From Collinsella sp. AF23-4AC (GTDB lineage: Bacteria > Actinomycetota > Coriobacteriia > Coriobacteriales > Coriobacteriaceae), in assembly GCF_003462685.1 (NCBI RefSeq), contig NZ_QRVE01000025.1, positions 1 to 19,942 of the forward strand: a stretch of DNA of 19,942 nucleotides, written 5' to 3'. Below, piece by piece: positions 14,485-19,942 of the stretch. The notes below the pieces were generated by a model, which was not told the origin of the DNA, made no database searches, and saw only the letters and a program-made list of their open reading frames with translations. The translations under genes and the position numbers were made by a program. Position 1 is the stretch's first letter. Each line of letters opens with the position of its first letter.

Positions 14485-15357
14485 CTATAGGCGCTTGAGA
14501 ATCACATAGCGGTTGAGCTCGCCGCTGCGACCGTCGGCATGGAAGCGTTCAAGCTCGCGCACGGGGACCTCGCCGCTCTTGTAGAACGTGCGCACGCCGC
14601 GCACCAGGTCGGTGATCTGCTGATCGTCAAAGTGATGGCAATAGCGGTAGGCGTGGCGGTCGTTTTGCCAGCCAATGAGGTGGTCGCCGGCTTCAAACTG
14701 CGCGGAATCGTAGCCCTCAAACGGTGGGGTGAGCTCGGCGCGAGCCTCGGCACGAACTGCCTTGCGTGCCATGCGCTCGTCATTCATAAACTCCCAAAAG
14801 CTGATGGCGATGATGCCGCCCGGGCGCGTCTGACGCACCAAGGCGTCGAGCACACGTACGCGGTACTCGCACGACGGCACGTGGTGCATAAAGCCAAAGC
14901 AGACCGAGATGTCGGCGAGCGGGGCGTCGAAAAGCACGTCGGGCGTCTCGGCGGGGTTGAGCTTCATGAGGGCGTCGAGCACGTCGAGCTCCTGGAAGTG
15001 TAGGTTGGGAATGCGCAGCGCGTGGCCATGTGCATCGATGGCCAGGTCTTGGCACGAGTCGACGCCATAGAACTCAAACGGGCAGCTGGCATCCGCCGAG
15101 GGGTTTGCCCCGTCGACGCCCTTGGCGGCAAGTGCGCCGCCGGCGGCAAAGTTCTCGAAGCGCATATTGCCGCAGGCAAGGTCGAAGACGCGGACGGGAT
15201 GCTCGATCGTGGTGACGTCGAGCTGTTCGAGCGCAATGTCCATGGTGCGCACCCAGCCGGGCCACGGGGCCTGGCGCGTATCGGAGAAGGAGGCGGAGTG
15301 CTCGCGATAGAACGTGTTGTTGAGCTGGATGAGCGATGAGGCGAAATCGCGGTTCAC
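14485..15357 (-). CDS. Class I SAM-dependent methyltransferase, Trm9/ALKBH8-like
   Basis: A 290-residue methyltransferase. The N-terminal L-N-N-T-F-Y-R-E-H-S-A-S-F-S-D-T-R (residues 12-28) followed by Q-A-P-W-P-G-W closely follows the opening of eukaryotic Trm9/ALKBH8 (V-Y-x-x-I-A-x-H-F-S-x-T-R-x-x-P-W-P). Those enzymes methylate carboxymethyl-uridine at tRNA position 34. SAM motif I is V-F-D-L-A-C-G-N-M-R-F, then Y-G-V-D-S-C and F-G-F-M-H-H-V-P-S, R-V-R-V-L-D-A-L-V-R-Q and R-P-G-G-I-I-A-I-S-F-W-E, again in Trm9 order. I choose the GTG at 15357 because GGAGGGAG sits nine bases upstream; the ATG at 15405 has no ribosome binding site and adds 16 residues outside the family pattern. Function on tRNA is inferred, and other small-molecule methyltransferases share this fold. 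Confidence 0.72.
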   Translation of the reverse strand: MNRDFASSLIQLNNTFYREHSASFSDTRQAPWPGWVRTMDIALEQLDVTTIEHPVRVFDLACGNMRFENFAAGGALAAKGVDGANPSADASCPFEFYGVDSCQDLAIDAHGHALRIPNLHFQELDVLDALMKLNPAETPDVLFDAPLADISVCFGFMHHVPSCEYRVRVLDALVRQTRPGGIIAISFWEFMNDERMARKAVRAEARAELTPPFEGYDSAQFEAGDHLIGWQNDRHAYRYCHHFDDQQITDLVRGVRTFYKSGEVPVRELERFHADGRSGELNRYVILKRL

Positions 15358-15477
15358 GGCGCGGAACTCCCTCCGTTGGCGGTGCGGAATAAACAGTACG
15401 ACCATACTACCGTTAACGCCGCAACGGGGACAACCGAGCTACGGGTCATTGCTTTGTTTGGACACATTTCCGCAGCT

Positions 15478-15506
15478 CATATGTGCCCGCAACCGCCGGT
15501 TGTCAA
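15478..15506 (-). promoter_or_regulatory. Promoter of the Trm9-like gene with an internal palindrome
   Basis: On the minus strand a perfect TTGACA (plus 15501-15506) is followed after 17 bases by CATATG (plus 15478-15483). A 13-base palindrome, CAACC-GCC-GGTTG (15490-15502), lies in the spacer and touches the -35, the usual place for a repressor operator. It implies an untranslated leader of about 110 bases to the GTG start. Nothing else clear is seen in the 267-base divergent gap (15358-15624) except a 10-base palindrome at 15566-15575 upstream of the XRE gene. Confidence 0.42.
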
Positions 15507-15624
15507 AAATCTCACTAGAATAGGTGGCATGCTTTTGGCGGTGGCGGATAGATTTTTAACTGTGCAAGGCGCCTTAAGAACAAAAACGGTCCGGCGGCAC
15601 GGCTGGCATCACATAGGAGGAACC

Positions 15625-16347
15625 ATGAATGTAGAAACTGCGCAGCGGCTCGCCGACCTTCGTCGCAGCAAGGGTTTTAGCCAAGAAGGGCTGGCGCGAA
15701 AGCTGGGCCTCTCGCGCCAGGCGGTCAGTAAATGGGAGCGCGCGGAGAGCTCACCCGATACCGAGAACCTGATCTCGCTTGCCAAGCTCTACGGTGTGAG
15801 CTTGGACGAGCTGCTCAATCCGAGCGACGAGATCGAGGACGATATCGAGTTTGAGAACGAGGACCGCGCCCGTCAGCGCGAGGCCGAGGCAGCAGAGCGC
15901 GCCCGTACCCATGAGGCGGCGGCACGCGCCACGGAGGCAGCTACACAGGCAAGTGATGCCGCGGCCAAGGCGGCGCAAGCGGCAAGCTGGAGTGCGCAGG
16001 CCGCCAATGCCGCTACGGCGCAGGCGACGAGTGGCACCGCGGTTGGCTCGACTCCGGTGAAGGGCCCGTTCCAGTCGTTCCCGTATTGGGCCGTGTGTTG
16101 GCTACTGTTCTTTTTGCTGATGTTCCTGTTTGGTGCCGGTCCCTTTGCCGCGCTGATCTTCTTCACGATTCCCATCTATCACTGGGTGGCGCGTGCGCTT
16201 GATGGCGATTGGGCGCGCGGGGATATTCAGGTTGGTCCGGCGCCGGCGGTCGCTAGGACTAAGGGGGAGGACGTTTCCACAGCGGTTGACGCTGACATGG
16301 CTGCCGCGACCACCGCTGAGTCGAGTGCCAAAGAAGGTGATGAATGA
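15625..16347 (+). CDS. Membrane-anchored XRE-family transcriptional regulator
   Basis: A 240-residue protein. Residues 1-67 are a Cro/C1-type helix-turn-helix of the kind common in Firmicutes and Actinobacteria (A-D-L-R-R-S-K-G-F-S-Q-E-G-L-A, L-G-L-S-R-Q-A-V-S-K-W-E-R, S-P-D-T-E-N-L, L-Y-G-V-S-L-D-E-L-L). An acidic stretch follows (68-80), then an alanine-rich helix with charged residues (about 80-135). Two hydrophobic segments (about 154-175 and 177-195), containing W-A-V-C-W-L-L-F-F-L-L-M-F, predict a membrane hairpin. The tail is soluble, with A/T/E-rich sequence. AGGAGG is 4 bases before the ATG. The stop overlaps the start of the DUF4097 gene, so the two are translationally coupled and probably work together at the membrane. 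The target genes are unknown; the divergent methyltransferase and its own operon are candidates. Confidence 0.85.
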   Translation: MNVETAQRLADLRRSKGFSQEGLARKLGLSRQAVSKWERAESSPDTENLISLAKLYGVSLDELLNPSDEIEDDIEFENEDRARQREAEAAERARTHEAAARATEAATQASDAAAKAAQAASWSAQAANAATAQATSGTAVGSTPVKGPFQSFPYWAVCWLLFFLLMFLFGAGPFAALIFFTIPIYHWVARALDGDWARGDIQVGPAPAVARTKGEDVSTAVDADMAAATTAESSAKEGDE

Positions 16348-17243
16348 TGAAGCTCTCGCATGAGTCTAAGAGGCGCTTGGGTATTGGCATCGGAGCGTTT
16401 GTGCTCATCATCGGGCTTGTCTTTGGCATTTCGCGGACTTTGATTCATTTTGATGGACCGTGGGATTTCGACGATGTTGTATCCGGCTTGTCTGGTATGG
16501 GCGATGCGTTTGACGAGGACGATTCCTTGAATAGCGGTAACTATTCCGCTCGGCCTCAACAGCTTTCGAGCGAAACGTTTGATGCCGACGCGTTCACATC
16601 GCTTGACTTGGACGTGACGTCGGGCACGGTCGAGGTCAAACACGTCTCCGGCGGGCCGGTGCGCGTAATTGAAAGCGGTCGCGTGGCAACGGGGACCGTC
16701 GCCTTCGATGCGGCAACCCAAAATCTGGCCGAGGTTAAGGGTTCTACGCTCAAGATTCGCCAGTTCGATTGCGATGACGAGCGCGCCATTGACCGCACGG
16801 TTACCGTCGAGCTGCCGCGCGAAGTTGCCGATAACATGGTGGGCATTACAGCGAATGTAGGAGCGGGCGATCTGACGGTCACGGACATTGCGTGTCATGA
16901 CCTCAACCTGACGTTGGACTCGGGAGACGTTGAGTTTGCGGGCACTGTAACCGACACCCTGAATGCCAAGGTCGGTTCGGGTGATGTGACGTTCGAGCTC
17001 TACCAGGCCCCCGCGAAGTCGATGGACGTAAGCGTGGACTCGGGCGATGTGGAGATAGCGGTTCCGAACTCTGCGGGCTTTAAGGCGAGTCTCACCGTGG
17101 GCAGCGGTGACTTCGAGAGCGATTTCCTTCCGCTTGGCTACGATGGCGAGACCATATTGAATCTTGAATTCGACAACGGCGATAAGTCTGCTACATATCG
17201 TTTTGAGGTCGGTTCGGGCGACATGTCGTTTGATCCGGAGTGA
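16344..17243 (+). CDS. Membrane-anchored DUF4097 (beta-helix-like) protein
   Basis: A 299-residue protein with a short basic cytoplasmic start, one membrane helix at about residues 11-31 (I-G-I-G-A-F-V-L-I-I-G-L-V-F-G-I) and a long extracytoplasmic domain. The latter is built of repeated short strands with S-G-D/S-G-T turns: V-T-S-G-T-V-E-V, V-G-A-G-D-L-T-V, L-D-S-G-D-V-E-F, V-G-S-G-D-V-T-F, V-D-S-G-D-V-E-I, V-G-S-G-D-F-E-S and V-G-S-G-D-M-S-F. This is the pattern of DUF4097/DUF4098 putative adhesin-like domains. Such proteins are often encoded with a membrane regulator. The ATG overlaps the stop of the XRE gene by four bases (ATGA), with GAAGGTG as ribosome binding site. A strong terminator follows. 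The ligand is unknown. Confidence 0.85.
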   Translation: MMKLSHESKRRLGIGIGAFVLIIGLVFGISRTLIHFDGPWDFDDVVSGLSGMGDAFDEDDSLNSGNYSARPQQLSSETFDADAFTSLDLDVTSGTVEVKHVSGGPVRVIESGRVATGTVAFDAATQNLAEVKGSTLKIRQFDCDDERAIDRTVTVELPREVADNMVGITANVGAGDLTVTDIACHDLNLTLDSGDVEFAGTVTDTLNAKVGSGDVTFELYQAPAKSMDVSVDSGDVEIAVPNSAGFKASLTVGSGDFESDFLPLGYDGETILNLEFDNGDKSATYRFEVGSGDMSFDPE

Positions 17244-17289
17244 CATGCGGTTTTCGGAGATCGGTACATATAGGCATGCTCTTTGATGG

Positions 17290-17323
17290 AGGCGCCGGGG
17301 CCGTGGTCGGCTTCGGCGCCTTT
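17290..17323 (+). terminator. Intrinsic terminator after the XRE-DUF4097 operon
   Basis: AGGCGCCGGGGCCG (17290-17303) pairs with 17308-17321 through 14 positions, two of them G-U, around a TGGT loop. TTT follows directly and a second TTTA comes shortly after. It lies 46 bases past the DUF4097 stop and ends 18 bases before the elp3 start, leaving very little room for an elp3 promoter. Confidence 0.8.
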
Positions 17324-17328
17324 GCCTT

Positions 17329-17334
17329 TACAAT
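17329..17334 (+). promoter_or_regulatory. Possible -10 element for a leaderless elp3 transcript
   Basis: TACAAT at 17329-17334 matches a -10 box and lies 6 bases before the ATG at 17341, so the expected start site coincides with the A of the start codon. No convincing -35 or extended -10 is seen, and the G-run before the ATG is too close for a normal ribosome binding site. Confidence 0.4.
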
Positions 17335-17340
17335 GGGGGC

Positions 17341-19248
17341 ATGGAACAGATTATCTTGAACATACTCGAGGCTCTGCGTCGCGGCGAGACTGTGGACGAC
17401 AAAGCGCTCGTCAAATTGATACATGCCGAGGCGCGCCGCGAGGGTGCCGACAAACGCGATTTGGCCAAGCGCCGTCTGCTGCCGTTCTACCAGCGGGTTA
17501 AACGTGAGGAGCCGGCTCGGTGGGCTGCGTGGAATGTCGATTCCGATCTGGAACGTCAACTGCTGCAGGTGCTGCGTATGAAGCCGCGCCGAACGGCCTC
17601 GGGCGTGGCGACCATTACCGTCATCACCAAGCCCTGGCCATGCTCGGGCGATTGCCTGTTTTGCCCCAACGATCTGCGCATGCCCAAAAGCTATCTGCAC
17701 GCTGAGCCGGCGTGTGCCCGTGCGGAGCAAAATTGCTTCGATCCGTATCTGCAGGTGAGCGCTCGTCTGACCGCGCTTTCGCAGATGGGGCATGCGACCG
17801 ACAAGATTGAGCTCATTGTGCTCGGCGGTACCTGGAGCGACTATCCGCAAGGGTATCAGACGTGGTTTATGTCGGAGCTCTTCCGCGCGCTCAATGACGA
17901 TGCCGTGGCTGGTGTGGCGGCTAACCCCATGTTGGCGCGTCCGGGCATCAGTCGTGCCGAGGCGGGGCGTCTGCTCGATGACGCTCCCGCCGATGCCCTG
18001 CCGCCGGTGGTAGCAGAGCGCCGCGAGCGCTATCGGGCCGCCGGCATTGCGACAGACGAGGTCGAGCTTGCTGCCGGCGTTGCCGACGAGCAGGGGCGTG
18101 TGGATGCTGCCGTGGGCGGCTATAACCGTGCGGTGCGTCGTCTGTACGGTCCCGGTACGCCGTGGGGCGAGGTCACTGAGTGGCAGACGGCAACGATGGA
18201 GGAGCTCGAGCGTCAGCAGCGCATCAACGAGACGGCGAAGCATCGCGTGGTGGGACTCGTTATCGAGACGCGCCCCGATGCTGTAACGCCGCAGGCGCTT
18301 ACGCTCATCCGCCGCCTGGGCTGCACCAAGATCCAGATGGGTATCCAGAGCCTCGACCAGCACCTGCTCGATATCAACGAGCGTCGCATTTCGGTGGCGC
18401 AGATCGAGCGGGCGTTTTCGCTTGCGCGCCTGTTTGGCTTTAAGATCCACGCGCATTTTATGCTTAACTTGCTGGGCGCCACGCCCGAGGGGGACAAGCG
18501 CGACTACGAGCACTTTATGACCGAAGGGGCCTTTATGCCCGACGAGGTCAAGGTCTACCCGTGCGCGCTCATCGAGGGCTCGCGTCTGGTGGGCTGCTAT
18601 GAGCGTGGCGAGTGGCGCCCCTATACCGAGGAAGAGCTGCTTGATGTGTTGGCCGATGACATCGTGGTGACGCCGGCGTTCTGCCGCATCAGTCGCATGA
18701 TCCGCGACTTTAGCTCCGACGACATCATGGTGGGCAACAAGAAGCCCAACCTGCGTCAACTCGTCGAAAACCGCTTGGCGGCTCGTGGGGAAGGCGCGAC
18801 GGTGCGCGAGATCCGCTATCGCGAGATCAGCACGGCGGGTGCCGACCTGAACGAGTTGGCCCTTGACGAGGAAGTGACGTACGAGACGCCGGTGACGCAC
18901 GAGCGCTTTTTGCAGTGGGTAACGCCGCAGGGCAAGATCGCGGGCTTTTTGCGCCTGTCTCTGCCCGATCGCGCCTTTGTCACTGCACATGCGGACGAGT
19001 TGCCGACCAGGCCGGAGGAAGCGATGATTCGCGAGGTGCACGTCTATGGTATGGCGGCACGTGTGGGCGATCAGGGCCAGGCGGCTCAGCATCACGGCCT
19101 GGGGCGTCTGCTCGTGGAGCGTGCGTGCCAGATTGCTCGGGACGCGGGCTATGCGCGCATCAACGTGATCAGCGCGATTGGCACGCGCGAGTACTATCGC
19201 CATCTTGGATTTTATGACCATGGCCTCTATCTGCAAAAGGAGCTCTAG
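17341..19248 (+). CDS. elp3: Elp3: tRNA uridine-34 carboxymethyl-modifying radical SAM / GNAT enzyme
   Basis: A 635-residue bacterial Elp3. The family makes cm5U-type modification at wobble uridine 34 using acetyl-CoA and a SAM-derived radical. The 4Fe-4S cluster motif is C-S-G-D-C-L-F-C (Cys101, Cys105, Cys108). L-G-G-T-W-S-D-Y-P-x-G-Y-Q and N-E-T-A-K-H-R-V-V-G-L-V-I-E-T-R-P-D are the usual Elp3 blocks, followed by I-Q-M-G-I-Q-S and H-A-H-F-M-L-N-L-L-G-A-T-P. The C-terminal acetyltransferase-like domain (about 560-635) has R-E-V-H-V-Y-G, Q-H-H-G-L-G-R-L-L and I-G-T-R-E-Y-Y-R-H-L-G-F. About 110 residues separate A-L-N-D (183-186) from N-E-T-A (296), much more than the 20-30 usual, which explains the large total length. 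The start is the ATG at 17341; the transcript may be leaderless. The next gene starts directly after its stop codon. Confidence 0.93.
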   Translation: MEQIILNILEALRRGETVDDKALVKLIHAEARREGADKRDLAKRRLLPFYQRVKREEPARWAAWNVDSDLERQLLQVLRMKPRRTASGVATITVITKPWPCSGDCLFCPNDLRMPKSYLHAEPACARAEQNCFDPYLQVSARLTALSQMGHATDKIELIVLGGTWSDYPQGYQTWFMSELFRALNDDAVAGVAANPMLARPGISRAEAGRLLDDAPADALPPVVAERRERYRAAGIATDEVELAAGVADEQGRVDAAVGGYNRAVRRLYGPGTPWGEVTEWQTATMEELERQQRINETAKHRVVGLVIETRPDAVTPQALTLIRRLGCTKIQMGIQSLDQHLLDINERRISVAQIERAFSLARLFGFKIHAHFMLNLLGATPEGDKRDYEHFMTEGAFMPDEVKVYPCALIEGSRLVGCYERGEWRPYTEEELLDVLADDIVVTPAFCRISRMIRDFSSDDIMVGNKKPNLRQLVENRLAARGEGATVREIRYREISTAGADLNELALDEEVTYETPVTHERFLQWVTPQGKIAGFLRLSLPDRAFVTAHADELPTRPEEAMIREVHVYGMAARVGDQGQAAQHHGLGRLLVERACQIARDAGYARINVISAIGTREYYRHLGFYDHGLYLQKEL

Positions 19249-19942
19249 ATGAACAAGCCGAGTGTTTCTGCTGGCGTCGTTGCCGGCGTTGCTCTGGGAG
19301 CCGCGGCGCTTGGTGCGGCCGCCGTCGCTGTTCGTGCTGCCTGTCTGCAGGTTGCGCGAACCCGTAATGGGTTGGCGCGTGTGAAACGCGTGCACGATGA
19401 GGGTGGCGATGAGATTCGCGTGTTGGTGCAAGGCGGCGTCTACCAAAGCGCAAGCTACGTTGGCGAACGTTGGGCGGAGCCCGTCTTTGCGTACTATCGT
19501 GCGTTTGACGACGTGTTTGAGGCCGAGGACGCAATGCTTGATGCTTATGGTCACGGTATCGACCGCATGCTTATGCTGGGCGGCGGCGGGTTTGCCTATC
19601 CTAAGTTCGCCCTGATGTCGCACGAGGGCTTGCGCATGGACGTCATCGAGTATGACGGAGAGATTACGCGTCTGGCCCGCCGCTGGTTCTACCTAGACGA
19701 GCTAGAGCGTACGGCGGGCGATCGCCTGCGGATGATTACCGCCGAGGCGCGTTCGTATCTGGGTGTGACGAGCGTGGGCCATCGTCGCTACGACGTGGTC
19801 GTGAGCGATTGCTTTGGCGGTGCCGAGCCCGTACGCGAGCTGGCGACGGTTGAAGCGTTGCGTTTGGTGCGGGGCAGCCTAAATGTCGGTGGTACCGTCA
19901 AGATTCTTTCGCAAATTGATTTATTCGGCCTCAGCCCCGTCC
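19249..19942 (+). CDS. Spermidine-synthase-like (class I methyltransferase fold) protein, 3' end outside the window
   Basis: The frame is open from the ATG at 19249 to the window edge (231 codons). Residues about 8-32 are a hydrophobic Ala/Val/Gly segment, probably a membrane anchor. The rest resembles polyamine aminopropyltransferase folds: G-G-V-Y-Q-S-A-S-Y-V-G, the nucleotide loop M-L-M-L-G-G-G-G-F-A-Y-P (about 109-120), M-D-V-I-E-Y-D with E as the ribose contact, and Y-D-V-V-V-S-D-C-F-G-G. True spermidine synthases have G-G-G-D-G and a D-S-x-D motif; here the first Asp is Gly and the second catalytic Asp is missing, so aminopropyl transfer is doubtful. The ATG immediately follows the elp3 stop, and AAGGAG lies within the last elp3 codons, so translation is coupled to elp3. 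Confidence 0.78.
   Translation, partial: MNKPSVSAGVVAGVALGAAALGAAAVAVRAACLQVARTRNGLARVKRVHDEGGDEIRVLVQGGVYQSASYVGERWAEPVFAYYRAFDDVFEAEDAMLDAYGHGIDRMLMLGGGGFAYPKFALMSHEGLRMDVIEYDGEITRLARRWFYLDELERTAGDRLRMITAEARSYLGVTSVGHRRYDVVVSDCFGGAEPVRELATVEALRLVRGSLNVGGTVKILSQIDLFGLSPV

Noticed and set aside
17191..19623. 810-codon open frame on the minus strand opposite elp3
   Set aside because: It is a mirror of the GC-rich codon pattern of elp3 and its neighbours, crosses gene boundaries and a terminator, has no ribosome binding site and resembles no known protein.

Overview
The window looks like chromosomal DNA of a gut-type Coriobacteriia actinobacterium, most likely Collinsella or a close relative. 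This is inferred from GC-rich codon use, AGGAGG-type ribosome binding sites, anaerobe-type oxidative defence and the gene content. No rRNA or tRNA gene is visible, so the genus is an inference.

Positions 1-990 are an accessory scar. They hold the 3' end of an IS30-family element (transposase C-terminus, 1-333). It abuts the truncated N-terminus of a TnpX-type large serine recombinase, on the minus strand with its start at 800. Two palindromic repeat units (859-909 and 917-980) lie between the recombinase remnant and the core genome.

From 994 the core genome begins. Positions 994-4053 hold a vitamin B6 locus: pdxS-pdxT on the minus strand and a divergent MocR/GntR-aminotransferase regulator (pdxR type), with a pair of direct AAGGTCAG boxes between them. 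Positions 4059-4097 are a bidirectional terminator. Positions 4127-4687 (minus) encode a reverse rubrerythrin, divergent from an iron-dependent alcohol dehydrogenase and a class-3-like aldehyde dehydrogenase (4944-7552). Two similar imperfect palindromes flank the putative dehydrogenase promoter.

Positions 7644-8770 hold a HIRAN-domain protein, a 59-residue charged microprotein and a metallophosphoesterase, closed by an intrinsic terminator. Positions 8910-10667 encode a coiled-coil DUF2130 protein with a PD-(D/E)XK-like signature. Running back on the minus strand are a Ski2-like DUF3516 helicase (10747-13428), a TrmB-like tRNA methyltransferase (13528-14367) and a methyltransferase with a Trm9/ALKBH8-like N-terminal motif (14485-15357).

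Positions 15625-17243 (plus) encode a membrane-anchored XRE regulator overlapping a membrane-anchored DUF4097 protein. Positions 17341-19248 encode a bacterial Elp3 (radical SAM plus GNAT, wobble uridine modification) with a large insertion. It is translationally coupled to a spermidine-synthase-like protein that runs off the right edge.

The most interesting reading is that an Elp3 and a Trm9-like methyltransferase sit about 2 kb apart, near TrmB and an RNA-helicase-like protein. In eukaryotes Elongator/Elp3 and Trm9 act in sequence to make mcm5U34. This window may therefore carry a compact bacterial version of that wobble pathway. That is a hypothesis from motifs and proximity, not a demonstrated function.
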